Of a stretch of 64,000 bases of DNA, positions 45,783 to 56,931 are shown one piece after another. The stretch's first letter is position 1. Each line of letters opens with the position of its first letter. Origin of the DNA: Burkholderiales bacterium RIFCSPLOWO2_12_FULL_61_40 (GTDB lineage: Bacteria; Pseudomonadota; Gammaproteobacteria; Burkholderiales; Burkholderiaceae_C). The notes beneath the pieces were generated by a model. The model did no database searches. It was not told where the DNA came from and saw only the letters and a list, made by a program, of their open reading frames with translations. Made by a program: the position numbers and the translations under genes. The stretch lies in contig MESI01000094.1 of assembly GCA_001770935.1 (NCBI GenBank), positions 33,304 through 97,303 of the forward strand. The letters are read 5' to 3'.

Positions 45783-47102
45783 TCATACGTCCAGTGGCGT
45801 CCCGTTCGAATGGGTTTGCGCAGCGGTTTTGCTGGCGAGCACCTTGTCAATGGTCCGTCCGTCCATGTCGACGATTTCCAGGCGCCAGTTTTCCCACTCC
45901 ACGGTGTCCGCCACTTTGGGCAATTTGCCGGTGAGCAGCATGATCATGCCGCTCAGCGTGTGGTAGCGCCCCCGGTCTTCCTCGGGAACGGTATCCAGGG
46001 AGAGCCGGTCTTTCAGCTCGGGAACCGGAATGTGTCCGTCCAGCAACCAGCTACCGTCATCACGTTGCACGGCCCAGGATGTTTCGGGGTCACGCGGGTG
46101 AAATTCACCGGTGATGGCCTCAATCAAATCCTGCAAGGTCACGATGCCCTGGATTTCGCCGTATTCGTCGATGACAAACGCCATGTGCACATCGGATGAG
46201 CGAAAATTTTCCAATAACTCCATGCCGGTAATGGTCTCGGGCACATACAGCGCCGTCTGCATGGGTTGGTTGGCAAGTTCATGGTCTTTTTCCTTCAAGG
46301 CCCGAGACAACCATTGCCGTGCGTTCAACACCCCGATCAAATCCCCCATCCCGCCCCGGACGACGGGAAATCGGGCATGGTCAGACTGCTCGATGATGGC
46401 CAGGTTCTCTTCGAAAGAGAGCGCGACATCCAGGCACTTCACATCGGCACGCGGCACCATGAGCGAGCCGATTTGGCGGTCATCCAGAAGAAACACATTG
46501 CGCACCATGGTGTGTTCATGCGAGTCGATCACCCCGGCACTGGTGCCTTCGGCCAGCACGGCATGAATTTCCGCTTCGGTCACCGCGTTGTTGCCGTTGT
46601 CTTTCACCCCCAGCAGGCGCAACAAAGTATGCGTGGACAGGGACAGCAGGCGCACAAAAGGCTTGGTTGCAATGGCCAAAAAATTGATCGGGCGGGCTAC
46701 CAGCCGCGCCAGGGTTTCTGGATGGCTCTGGCCCAGACGTTTGGGCACCAGCTCGCCCACCACGATAGAAAAGTAGGTGATCACCACCACCACCAGGCCT
46801 GTTGCGGCGTAGTTGGCATAGGCTACGTCGGCGCCCAGTGCCAGCAGCCAGAGGCTCAGTGGTTGTGCCAGGGCGGCTTCACCAACAATACCGTTGAGCA
46901 CGCCAATGGAGGTGATCCCGATCTGGATCGTGGACAAGAAACGCGTGGGGTCTTCCCCCAGCTTGATGGCCGCCTGGGCGCCGCTATCGCCCTCATCCAT
47001 CAATTTTTGCAGCCGGGTTTTGCGCGCTGTCACGAGTGCAATCTCGGACATGGCAAACAGGCCATTGATCAGGATAAGGACGAAAAGTAAGGCTATTTCC
47101 AT
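45783..47102 (-). CDS. CNNM/CorC-type (hemolysin family) transporter-associated protein
   Basis: A 439-residue protein. A CNNM membrane domain (DUF21, residues 1-~190) has helices such as EIALLFVLILINGLFAMSEIALVTARK. A CBS pair follows (VMVPRADVKCL-type motif, VYVPETITGMELLENFRSSDVHMAFVIDEYGEIQGIVTLQDLIEAI), then a CorC_HlyC C-terminal domain (SWLLDGHIPVPELKDRL). Such proteins export Mg or help survive metal stress. The start MEIALLF at 47102 is chosen. Confidence 0.92.
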   Translation of the reverse strand: MEIALLFVLILINGLFAMSEIALVTARKTRLQKLMDEGDSGAQAAIKLGEDPTRFLSTIQIGITSIGVLNGIVGEAALAQPLSLWLLALGADVAYANYAATGLVVVVITYFSIVVGELVPKRLGQSHPETLARLVARPINFLAIATKPFVRLLSLSTHTLLRLLGVKDNGNNAVTEAEIHAVLAEGTSAGVIDSHEHTMVRNVFLLDDRQIGSLMVPRADVKCLDVALSFEENLAIIEQSDHARFPVVRGGMGDLIGVLNARQWLSRALKEKDHELANQPMQTALYVPETITGMELLENFRSSDVHMAFVIDEYGEIQGIVTLQDLIEAITGEFHPRDPETSWAVQRDDGSWLLDGHIPVPELKDRLSLDTVPEEDRGRYHTLSGMIMLLTGKLPKVADTVEWENWRLEIVDMDGRTIDKVLASKTAAQTHSNGTPLDV

Positions 47103-47337
47103 AGAGAGGGGCGCAATTTCCCCGAAGGTGTGGGCAGGGGGAGATTGTAGAGAGTCGCTCCACCTCCCCATCGGCTTGCAGCGCGGGCCGAAAGGCCGCG
47201 AAGATCAGGAACACCCCCAGCAGGCCAGAGACGGGCAGCAGATGGACGAGGCTGACCAGCAGCATGGTGGGGGGGCTTGCAAGCCGTCGCTGCATTCGAG
47301 GTGCGGCGTGGGACCGTTCTTTGATGTGCCCGGATCT

Positions 47338-48120
47338 CTAGCGGTATTGGACCGCAAGCGTCTTGGTCATGCCATCCCTGACCTCGCCGAGCCGGGTCCA
47401 GAATTTCTCCGCCATGTCCGCATGCTGTGCCATGAACTGGTTGCTGAACACCAGAAAATAATCCTTGGACGCCATGGGAATCGGCAATTTGACGATTCTG
47501 GCGTAGGCATGGGCTTCGATCAGTGCGTCGGTGTCGATGTCCTGCCCTGCAAACGCCGCAATGCGGGCCAACTGCAGCTTCTTGAGGTTGCTGTCCGTGG
47601 ACTTGACCTCTTCCACCGCCAGTCCCATTTTGCGGATATCGCCGGCGATGGAGTAGCCCAGATTGGCGCCGATGGCCATCGTGGCATTTTTGATGGTCTT
47701 GCCATCGTATTCAACCGGGCTGTTGTCCAGCTTGTAGAGGTAGTAGGCCACCGCGCCGATGCGCCGACTGCCGTCGGGTTTGCCGTTTTTCATGGGGTAC
47801 TGCCCCAGTTCAAGCCGCTCCTGGGCGTAAGACAGGCTGAATAGCGCATCCACACTGCCGTTTTTCAGCATGATTTGCCCCCGCTTGGTGGGCTGGCGCT
47901 GAAATTTGACGGTGATCCCAAGTTCATGGGCCACCCGGTTGATCAGGTCCACATAGATACCGGGGGGATGGGGTTGCTCAGGGCCATTTCCCATGGCAAA
48001 GGGGGGGAGCTCTTCGTCGGCGTAGGCAATGTGAATTTCCTGCGCATGGGCGGAAAACAAAAGGGCGCTGGCGCCAAAGGCAAGCAGCAGCAAAATACAG
48101 TGCAATGACTTTTTGATCAT
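47338..48120 (-). CDS. Periplasmic solute-binding protein (SBP_bac_3)
   Basis: A 260-residue exported protein: signal peptide LHCILLLLAFGASALLFSAHA, then an amino-acid-type binding fold beginning IHIAYADEELPPFAM and PGIYVDLINRVAHELGITVKF. No permease or ATPase is adjacent, so it may work with remote partners or as a sensor domain. The ATG at 48120 has AGAGGG upstream. Confidence 0.85.
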   Translation of the reverse strand: MIKKSLHCILLLLAFGASALLFSAHAQEIHIAYADEELPPFAMGNGPEQPHPPGIYVDLINRVAHELGITVKFQRQPTKRGQIMLKNGSVDALFSLSYAQERLELGQYPMKNGKPDGSRRIGAVAYYLYKLDNSPVEYDGKTIKNATMAIGANLGYSIAGDIRKMGLAVEEVKSTDSNLKKLQLARIAAFAGQDIDTDALIEAHAYARIVKLPIPMASKDYFLVFSNQFMAQHADMAEKFWTRLGEVRDGMTKTLAVQYR

Positions 48121-48172
48121 GGGTAGCATCCCTCTTCCCTGTGTTTGATCCGCCGATATGCTCCAACCCCGC

Positions 48173-48616
48173 TCAGAATACACCTTTGCGCTCGGAACGG
48201 GTGGTCAAGCTTCTGGCGTGGGCGACGGTCACATTTTCTAAACCAAAGGTGGCGGTGTTGGCCGTACCGCTGATGCCCTCGTTGAACATGGCTTGCATCG
48301 AACTAATCGCCTTCGTGGCGGACTGGGCCTGGAGTGTTCCAGAAACGGTGAGATCGCTATCGAGGCTGGCGACATCGCAGGCGGCACTGCCGATGTATTC
48401 CTTGCTGTGGTAGCTGGCGCTAACTTTGTCCGACCCCAAGGGTGCGCTGAGCACCAGAGTAACACTGGTGGAGCGTGGAGTTTCGCCGGTGTAAGACGTT
48501 TGGGTGCAGGTATTGGTGTAGGTGCCCAGCTTCTCCATAAAAGGATTGCCGGTGGTGTCATTGGTGGTTCCAGCGATCCGCTTGCGCGAGGCCGGATGCA
48601 CCAGCAATTCAGTCAC
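48173..48616 (-). pseudogene. Truncated paralogue of the lipoprotein at 51365-51958
   Basis: From NDTTGNPFMEKLGTYTNTC to SGTANTATFGLENVTV it is clearly similar to the intact lipoprotein 3 kb away (NDTTGNPFVSKVGTYASGC ... TGTASTAAFRLESLTL). The signal peptide and lipobox are missing, replaced by MTELLVHPASRKRIAG. The C-terminal third is lost to an unrelated tail (ARSLTTRSERKGVF). It is therefore probably not functional. Confidence 0.75.
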
Positions 48617-48692
48617 CGGTTTCTAGAAGTCCGGGCCTCTCCCGGCGCCGGGGAGAAACAGCAGTTGGGTGGGGTGGGACATGGTGGGTGAC

Positions 48693-49853
48693 CTACAGAC
48701 TGGACCAGGGCAAGACATCCACCCCTTCACGTGTGAATCGCGTATTGCCACCGTACACCAGGCCCGGATAGATGGCAGAAAAGCTGCCGCGTTCAGTGGC
48801 GTATTTCTGCCATTTTTTCAAATTGCCGAAAGCGTCGGATGCCACGCTGATGCCGGACTTGATCTCCACGGCGGCAATTTCATCGCCACGCTCCAGAATC
48901 AGGTCGACCTCGGTGCCGATGTTGTCCCGCCAGAAGTACAGCGGATCACGCACGCCCGTGTTGCAGCGGTTTTTACGGAATTCATTCACCACCATGGTCT
49001 CGAACAGCGCTCCACGCAAGGGGTGGTTTTGCATCTGTGCTTCATTCTGAATGCCCAGAAGTGCCGCAGCCAGCCCCGAGTCAGCCATGTACAGCTTGGG
49101 GCTCTTGGTCAGGCGTTTGCCAAAGTTGGCGAAATGGGGATGCACAAAATGCACCAGATAACAGGTCTCCAAAATGGACAGCCAGTGCTTGGCCGTCTTG
49201 TCGGACACGCCGACATCGCTGGCCAGCGACTGCATGTTGAGCAGTTGGCCTGTGCGCGCCGCGGTCAGCTTCAAAAAACGCTGGAAAGCACCCAGGTCTT
49301 GTATGGCCGCCAGTTGGCGCGCATCACGTTCGGCATAGGTCACGAGGTAGGCATGCAGCCATTCAAAAGGTTCCAGGGAACGGGCGTAAATGGCAGGGAA
49401 AAAGCCTTTCACCAGATGGCTGGCATAGTTGGCATCCAGCAGGTCGGCGCCCCGCAGTTCGGCAATGGACAAGGGCAGCAACTCCACCAGTGCGGTGCGC
49501 CCGGCCAGGCTTTGGGTCACCCCCGACAACAAGGATAGATTGTGCGAACCTGTCAGCACAAACAAACCCATGTGCCCCGAGGCATCCACGACACCTTGCA
49601 TTTCGGAAAACAACTCGGGCGCGTTTTGCGCCTCGTCGATGACCGCGCCCGCAGGGAATTGGCGCAAAAAATCAGCAGGTTCGGCGCGGGCGAATTCGCG
49701 CTGGGCTGGGGACTCCAGCGAAACATAGGGCTTATGGGGAAGCAACTCGCGCACCAGCGTGGTCTTGCCGGACTGACGTGGCCCGGTCACCGTGACGATG
49801 GGAAAACCGTCAAGCAGTCGCAGAATACGGGGCGCAGCGTGGCGTGGGATCAT
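48693..49853 (-). CDS. DUF4143-type AAA ATPase
   Basis: A 386-residue P-loop protein: Walker A VTGPRQSGKTTLV, Walker B AVIDEAQNAPELF, sensor VLTGSHNLSLLSGV. The C-terminal DUF4143 domain follows with AVEIKSGISVASDAFGNLKKW (a nuclease-like ExK). Members occur sporadically in accessory DNA; the cellular role is unknown. A second, truncated 3' end of a related gene lies at 51308-51346. A 10-bp inverted repeat spans the start. Confidence 0.9.
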   Translation of the reverse strand: MIPRHAAPRILRLLDGFPIVTVTGPRQSGKTTLVRELLPHKPYVSLESPAQREFARAEPADFLRQFPAGAVIDEAQNAPELFSEMQGVVDASGHMGLFVLTGSHNLSLLSGVTQSLAGRTALVELLPLSIAELRGADLLDANYASHLVKGFFPAIYARSLEPFEWLHAYLVTYAERDARQLAAIQDLGAFQRFLKLTAARTGQLLNMQSLASDVGVSDKTAKHWLSILETCYLVHFVHPHFANFGKRLTKSPKLYMADSGLAAALLGIQNEAQMQNHPLRGALFETMVVNEFRKNRCNTGVRDPLYFWRDNIGTEVDLILERGDEIAAVEIKSGISVASDAFGNLKKWQKYATERGSFSAIYPGLVYGGNTRFTREGVDVLPWSSL

Positions 49854-49894
49854 TCTTTACAGTTTCGGAGTCTGGGTCCGGAATTGTAAAGAAT
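49852..49894. promoter_or_regulatory. Inverted repeat at the DUF4143 ATPase start
   Basis: ATTCTTTACA (49852-49861) and TGTAAAGAAT (49885-49894) are exact complements 23 bases apart; one arm touches the start codon. It could be an operator or an mRNA hairpin. Confidence 0.5.
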
Positions 49895-49976
49895 TCTGGC
49901 GCGTCCGAACCTTCAGCCCACGCTGATGGGCCGCGCCCAAGGGCGTCATGCCATCAAACCAATTTCCACCGGACAT
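49857..49976 (-). CDS. Short frame before the DUF4143 gene, ankyrin-like start
   Basis: A 39-residue frame (MSGGNWFDGMTPLGAAHQRG and on) with a strong ribosome site AAAGGAG. The DGMTPLGAA phrase resembles an ankyrin repeat, but the frame stops 4 bases before the ATPase start. It is either a leader peptide or the 5' relic of an ankyrin gene. Confidence 0.3.
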   Translation of the reverse strand: MSGGNWFDGMTPLGAAHQRGLKVRTRQNSLQFRTQTPKL

Positions 49977-50063
49977 GGGTGCTCCTTTGATGAGGGGGAC
50001 GGATACACCCCCGATTTTGCGAGAACAGAAGTAAGCCCGAGTTGTCGATACGCACGGCGCCGC

Positions 50064-50531
50064 TCAGCGCAAGCGCATATCCGTTTCCAGCGTCTCCGGC
50101 GCACCCAGCGAGATGTGCTTGAAATCGGGGTGCAGGGGGTTGATTAGAAAATTGAGTTCTGCAGGAATCACCGCGCTGGGGACGGCCAGCACACAGCTGC
50201 GTGACTGTCGCAGCCACTCAGCCCCCAGGGTCTGCAAGGCTTCGCGGCCAGCGTGGGTGCGCCAGTCCCTTGGCAAGACAGTGGTGTCCAAGGTCTCCAG
50301 GCTGACGTTCTCGGGCAGATGGGCCGGTATCAACACATAGTGGGCACGCAAAGGTTCGTCTTGCACCAGCATCTCCAGCAGCGCCAAAGATCGGCTTTCA
50401 GCGGTATAGACCACCGACTGGCCCACCCGATTCCACCGACCGCCATACAGCCTGGCCCCTTCGCCAGAAAATGCCTGATCCGCAAAACGGCGCGTGGTGA
50501 TGCGCCACACCGGGCGCGTTACGGCCACCAT
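50064..50531 (-). CDS. RES-domain toxin
   Basis: A 155-residue RES protein: WRITTRRFADQAFSGEGARLYGGRWNRVGQSVVYTAES with the Arg, Tyr and Glu/Ser of the fold, then LALLEMLVQ. RES toxins degrade or transfer ADP-ribose from NAD+ (ParT/MbcT/Res types). The ATG overlaps the antitoxin TGA by one base. Confidence 0.9.
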   Translation of the reverse strand: MVAVTRPVWRITTRRFADQAFSGEGARLYGGRWNRVGQSVVYTAESRSLALLEMLVQDEPLRAHYVLIPAHLPENVSLETLDTTVLPRDWRTHAGREALQTLGAEWLRQSRSCVLAVPSAVIPAELNFLINPLHPDFKHISLGAPETLETDMRLR

Positions 50532-50992
50532 CAGGCAAATACGCCGTGTTCAATACGGCCCAAGGTGCCCACCACGGCCATGGAGCCTAACTCGGTATCC
50601 AAAAGTGACAGCGGGCTGCTGCCGCCCAAAGCCGCATTGGGGCTTTTAAGCCAGGCCAGGGCGGTTTGCTCGTCCTCAAACACCTCGACCGCGCGCTCAA
50701 TCACTTGCGCCAGGCGCACCATTTTTCCCGACTCATCGGAGCTCAAAACGCCTTCTTTTTTGCGCCGTGCAAGCGTGCGTTCGGGAATGTCCAGCGCACG
50801 TGCCAACTCAGATTGGCCAATGCCCATCACCCGCACAGCAGCATCAACCGCACCGGCTGAAATGCCCAGGCGCACCAGTGCAATCCATTCCAGAACAGAG
50901 CGCGGCAGGGCGTGCAGCACAGGTTCGCCGCCCAACACCGATGCGGCGGACAAGCCTGTCACGGTTTCGCTGACATATGCTGCTGTATTCAT
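50531..50992 (-). CDS. Xre/MbcA/ParS-type antitoxin (DUF2384)
   Basis: A 153-residue antitoxin: N-terminal helix-turn-helix (LVRLGISAGAVDAAVRVMGIGQSELARALDIPERTLARRKKEG) and C-terminal DUF2384 toxin-binding part (LAQVIERAVEVFEDEQTALAWLKSPNAALGGSSPLSLLDTELG). It precedes and overlaps the RES toxin, the standard order. A palindrome lies just before the start. Confidence 0.92.
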   Translation of the reverse strand: MNTAAYVSETVTGLSAASVLGGEPVLHALPRSVLEWIALVRLGISAGAVDAAVRVMGIGQSELARALDIPERTLARRKKEGVLSSDESGKMVRLAQVIERAVEVFEDEQTALAWLKSPNAALGGSSPLSLLDTELGSMAVVGTLGRIEHGVFA

Positions 50993-51008
50993 AAAGATGC
51001 CCTTTTAC

Positions 51009-51028
51009 GCCAATTGGCATAAAGTATA
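51009..51028 (-). promoter_or_regulatory. Xre-RES operator and -10
   Basis: Perfect palindrome GCCAATTGGC (51009-51018) beside a minus-strand -10 TATACT (51028-51023), 17 bases before the antitoxin ATG. It fits autorepression. Confidence 0.5.
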
Positions 51029-51070
51029 GGCAAAACTGGCTTGTTGGATGCGGAAAGGTCGATTCATGAG

Positions 51071-51165
51071 CCCTACCCCAGCACCCCCCGCATTTCCTCA
51101 TTCCACGCAATCTCCCCCTCCTCGTACAAAATCCCTTTTTTCAGGATCATGTGGTGGATGCGGGC
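51071..51165 (-). pseudogene. 3' fragment of a padR gene
   Basis: Nearly identical to the 3' end of the padR gene at 52386-52480, including the run CAATCTCCCCCTCCTCGTAC. After 51165 it jumps to bases like those further inside padR, so it is internally deleted. Confidence 0.85.
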
Positions 51166-51218
51166 TTGGCCGCGTCGGCGCGCAGGTCCAGGTTTATTGT
51201 GAGCCTGGCCCCTCTCCT

Positions 51219-51299
51219 CGGCTGCTGGAAGGCGGCAAAGAGGTGGGGCGCGGCTACCTTGAGATGACGGGCTACGGGGAGAAGATTCGGCTGGGCTGA
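51219..51299 (+). pseudogene. 3' fragment of an attH gene
   Basis: The last 27 codons of the AttH-like gene at 42564-43721 are repeated here, ending EKIRLG and TGA, with several synonymous changes. It directly follows the padR relic. Confidence 0.9.
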
Positions 51300-51307
51300 G
51301 GGGGGGG

Positions 51308-51346
51308 CTACAGTCCGGCCCAGGGCATGACGTCCACGCCGGGGCG
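51308..51346 (-). pseudogene. 3' fragment of a DUF4143 ATPase gene
   Basis: The minus strand encodes RPGVDVMPWAGL and a stop, matching the C-terminus EGVDVLPWSSL of the ATPase at 48693. It lies between the attH relic and the intact lipoprotein. With the two relics above it fills most of the gene-free interval 50993-51364. Confidence 0.7.
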
Positions 51347-51364
51347 CTAGGCCCCGGCGCATCC

Positions 51365-51958
51365 TTATTGCTTGGTCATAAAAACGCTAGAGAAATAAGC
51401 GCCCAATTGGTCGGACTCGCCTTTGGGGTTGATCAGAGCGTAAAGTTTGGAGCCCTGGAACAGGTAGCCCACGTTGGCAACCGTTCCCATGGCCGGGAGG
51501 GTGATGCTTCCTTTGGAGAGGGTCAAGCTTTCCAAGCGAAAGGCGGCCGTGCTGGCGGTGCCGGTGATGGTGTTGCCTCCCCCAATGGCTTTTATGATGT
51601 CGATCACTTTGGTGCCGGAAAGGGCGGTGAGGGTTCCCGACACGGTGATGTCAGTGTCCAGGCTGGCAGCATCGCAGGTGTCGCTGCCGATGTACTCCTG
51701 GTCGTGGTAGTTGGCGGCGACTTTGCTGGAGCCGGTGGGCGCGCTGAGCACCAGGGTCACGTTGGTTGAGCTCGGTGTTCCGCCGGGATAAGACGTTTTT
51801 GTGCAGCCACTGGCGTAGGTGCCCACCTTGGATACAAAAGGATTGCCGGTGGTGTCATTGGCGTCCCCAGCGGCGTCCCCGCCGCCGCCGCAGCCCAGAA
51901 GTGCGGCGGATGTGGCCAGCATCAGGCCGAGTGATTTGAAAGCAATGGTCGTTGTCAT
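51365..51958 (-). CDS. Putative lipoprotein of unknown function
   Basis: A 197-residue lipoprotein: signal FKSLGLMLATSAALLGC with lipobox ALLGC, a Gly/Asp linker (GGGGDAAGDAND), and a beta-rich domain with cysteines in ASGCTKTSY and SDTCDAAS (a probable disulfide). I do not recognise the family. A decayed paralogue lies at 48173-48616. Confidence 0.7.
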   Translation of the reverse strand: MTTTIAFKSLGLMLATSAALLGCGGGGDAAGDANDTTGNPFVSKVGTYASGCTKTSYPGGTPSSTNVTLVLSAPTGSSKVAANYHDQEYIGSDTCDAASLDTDITVSGTLTALSGTKVIDIIKAIGGGNTITGTASTAAFRLESLTLSKGSITLPAMGTVANVGYLFQGSKLYALINPKGESDQLGAYFSSVFMTKQ

Positions 51959-52385
51959 GAAAAATTATTCTTGGAAAACCGTGCATCGGTCGTGCAATCG
52001 GCCTTCCTCCCTACGTGGTGAAAAATGGCAGTGGCTTCGCGTGCCACTGCGAGTAAATGGTGTATGGATGTGGCTATGTTTTTGACCTCGGTGCCACGCG
52101 TGCCCCGAACTCCGGCATGGATCCTCCCGTCTTGTGTGATTTTTTAATGGGGGCTACTGTAACCGAACGGGGTGCTCTGCGAATTGCGGTGGCGGCGCAG
52201 ACGGCGCGCACAAGCCATATGCACAAATCATATGCACAAATGGAATGTTTTATTTTTTAGAAAATACAGCTTAAATATGCCTATTTCTGCATAGCTTATA
52301 GCGTAGCAAGCTATGAAATATGTAGCGTTTTACAGGTCTTTAATCCGCTTTGAAGTGCGCTTAACGCACAACACAAGCAAGCACC
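51959..52385. other. Gene-free AT-rich interval
   Basis: No gene is supported. It contains a direct repeat ATATGCACAAAT (twice, 52218-52243 region) and the interspersed repeat at 52253. The promoter of the minus-strand lipoprotein should lie in the part next to 51958. Confidence 0.5.
52253..52320. repeat. Interspersed repeat copy 3 (diverged)
   Basis: Has the TATGCCTATTTCTGCATAG block and GCTTATAGC...GCTATGAAAT. It is related in plan to copies 2, 4 and 5. Confidence 0.4.
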
Positions 52386-52916
52386 CTAGCCCAGCATTCC
52401 CAGCATTTCCCCATTCCACGCAATCTCCCCCTCCTCGTACAAAATCCCTTTTTTCAGGATCATGTGGTGGATGCGGGCTTCGCGGGACAGGGGTTTGCCG
52501 TGCAGGAAGTCGTGCTGCTCGATCTCCCGGTAGTGGGCCAGCCGCTCGCGGTGCAGGGCGATGCGGCGCAGCAGTTCGCCGCGCAGGTCGAGCTCGCCCA
52601 GGGCGGCGTCGGCGCGCAGTTTCACCATGAATTCGTCGCGCAGGTCCATGGGCGGGGAGGGTTCGCTGGCCCAGCGGGCCAGCTCGGCGCGGCCGGCGTC
52701 CAGCACGCGGTATTCGCGCTTGCGGGTCTTGCCGGCGTCGGGCGCGCTGCTGGACTCGATCCAACCCGCCGCTTCCATGCGCGCCAGTTCGCGGTAAATC
52801 TGCTGGTGCGTGGCGTGCCAAAAGTAACCGATGGACTTGTCAAAGCGGCGCGCCAGGTCGTAGCCGGAGGACGATTTTTCGATCAGTGAGGTGAGGACGG
52901 CGTGGGACAGCGACAT
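52386..52916 (-). CDS. PadR-family transcriptional regulator
   Basis: A 176-residue PadR: winged helix MSLSHAVLTSLIEKSSSGYDLARRFDKSIGYFWHATHQQIYRELARMEAAGWIE, wing RKREYRVLDAGRAELARW, and a helical C-terminal dimer domain. It is divergent from fadH across two palindromes that match typical PadR operators. It most likely represses fadH and itself and is relieved by an acyl-CoA or aromatic ligand (inference). Confidence 0.93.
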   Translation of the reverse strand: MSLSHAVLTSLIEKSSSGYDLARRFDKSIGYFWHATHQQIYRELARMEAAGWIESSSAPDAGKTRKREYRVLDAGRAELARWASEPSPPMDLRDEFMVKLRADAALGELDLRGELLRRIALHRERLAHYREIEQHDFLHGKPLSREARIHHMILKKGILYEEGEIAWNGEMLGMLG

Positions 52917-52944
52917 GCGGGAAGTCTAAGCGCAGCGTTCAAAC

Positions 52945-52962
52945 TATGCAACCAGTTGCATA
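52945..52962. promoter_or_regulatory. PadR operator 1
   Basis: Perfect 18-bp palindrome TATGCAACCAGTTGCATA, 29 bases before the padR ATG. Confidence 0.8.
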
Positions 52963-52981
52963 AATTCCCAACTCCTCCTAA

Positions 52982-55552
<2,571 letters not shown>

Positions 55553-55584
55553 TTGCAGCTGCTTTCACATTCAAGGACTACCCC

Positions 55585-56397
55585 ATGAGCTATGAAACCC
55601 TCTCCGTCACCCTGGAAAACCACATCGCCACCGTGCGCCTGAACCGCCCCGACAAGGCCAACGCCATGAACGCCACCATGTGGCAGGAAATCCGCAAGGC
55701 CTTCCAGTGGGTGGATGCCACCCCCGAGGCCCGGGTGGCCGTGCTGCAAGGCGAAGGCAAGCTGTTCACCGCAGGCATCGACCTGCAAATGATGATGGGC
55801 CTGGGCCCGCAAATCCAGAACGACTGCGATGGCCGCACCCGCGAAGCCCTGCGCCGCGTCATCCTGGACATGCAAGACACCCTGACCAGCCTGGAGCGCT
55901 GCCGCAAACCGGTGCTGGCCGCCATCCACGGCGCCTGCGTGGGCGGCGGCATCGACCTGATCACCTGCGCCGACATGCGCTATTGCTCAGCCGACGCCTA
56001 CTTCACCATCAAGGAAATCGACATCGGCATGACCGCCGACGTGGGCACCCTGCAGCGCCTGCCCAAGCTGGTGGGCGAAGGCATGGCCCGCGAACTGGCC
56101 TATACCGGCCGCCACTTCACCGCCGCCGAAGCGCGCGAAATGCGCCTGGTGAACCGCGTGTTCGAATCACGCGAGGCGCTGTACGCCGGTGTGCACGAGA
56201 TCGCCGCCACCATCGCCGCCAAGTCGCCCCTGTCGGTGCGCGGCTGCAAGGAAATGATCACCTACGCCCGCGACCACACGGTGGCCGACAGCCTGAACTA
56301 CATCGCCACCTGGAACGCCGCCATGCTGATGAGCAACGACCTGCAAGAAGCCATGATGGCGAACATGAGCAAGCGGGCGGCGGTGTTCAAGGACTGA
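55585..56397 (+). CDS. Crotonase family, ECH1-like dienoyl-CoA isomerase
   Basis: A 270-residue crotonase: LNRPDKANAMNATMWQEI, FTAGIDLQMMM, IHGACVGGGIDLITCADMRYCSADAYFTIKEIDIGMTADVGTLQRLP. The acidic residues in KEIDIGMTADVG match those of delta3,5-delta2,4-dienoyl-CoA isomerase (ECH1) rather than plain enoyl-CoA hydratase. This isomerase feeds FadH, encoded 32 bases upstream, so the two form a logical operon for odd-position double bonds. Confidence 0.9.
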   Translation: MSYETLSVTLENHIATVRLNRPDKANAMNATMWQEIRKAFQWVDATPEARVAVLQGEGKLFTAGIDLQMMMGLGPQIQNDCDGRTREALRRVILDMQDTLTSLERCRKPVLAAIHGACVGGGIDLITCADMRYCSADAYFTIKEIDIGMTADVGTLQRLPKLVGEGMARELAYTGRHFTAAEAREMRLVNRVFESREALYAGVHEIAATIAAKSPLSVRGCKEMITYARDHTVADSLNYIATWNAAMLMSNDLQEAMMANMSKRAAVFKD

Positions 56398-56463
56398 GCG
56401 TTTGTTGAAATAAAACATCCCATCGGATACATTAAGCCAATTAAAGTATCTTTTAGGAGTTGT

Positions 56464-56799
56464 ATGGCAAGCACATTGCCCATGCCTTTGCCGGTGGAAC
56501 GGGCCATCCTGAAGCTGGGGCGCGACATTTCACTGGCCCGCCGACGGCGCCAGTTGACGCAGGCGTCTTTGGCCGAACGCATCGGCGCGTCCCTGGCCAC
56601 CGTGCGGCGCCTGGAAAAAGGCGACCCGCGCATCCCCCTGCATTTCGTGGCGCGTACCTTGCAGGTCTTTGGCGAGTTGGACCGCTTGGGCCAACTGCTG
56701 GATACGGGGGACGATGTGATTGGCCTGACGCTGATGGACGAGCAACTGCCCAAGCGCGTGCGAACCCGTAAATCGGCGCCGGACGCGGGGGCGCTATGA
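56464..56799 (+). CDS. Orphan XRE-family antitoxin-like regulator
   Basis: A 111-residue helix-turn-helix protein (DISLARRRRQLTQASLAERIGASLATVRRLEKGDPRIPLHFVARTLQVFGEL) of the type that precedes HipA-domain toxins. Its stop overlaps an ATG (56796) which begins a short dead frame. The toxin gene seems deleted, so this is probably an orphan antitoxin or now a plain regulator. Confidence 0.8.
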   Translation: MASTLPMPLPVERAILKLGRDISLARRRRQLTQASLAERIGASLATVRRLEKGDPRIPLHFVARTLQVFGELDRLGQLLDTGDDVIGLTLMDEQLPKRVRTRKSAPDAGAL

Positions 56800-56931
56800 A
56801 TGCAAATGCCATCAAACAGCAGGCGATTGGCGTTAAGCCCAGCGGTAGGTTTGTCTGCCAAGGAACTGGATGATTTCGCTCCAGCCTTTGAGCATGCGGA
56901 GTGGGATGCTGCAAAGGTATTCCTGCGCTAA
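56796..56931 (+). pseudogene. Relic of a HipA-type toxin gene
   Basis: It starts ATGA-coupled to the XRE gene (MNANAIKQQAIGVKPSG, stop after 25 codons). In another phase from 56854 it encodes SAKELDDFAPAFEHAEWDAA and ends KVFLR-stop at 56931, a plausible C-terminus. A large internal deletion would explain both ends. Confidence 0.45.

Noticed and set aside
48486..48498. A fifth TGTAAGA-like ECF promoter element
   Set aside because: It reads TGTAAGAC inside the lipoprotein relic and has no CGACT at the right distance.
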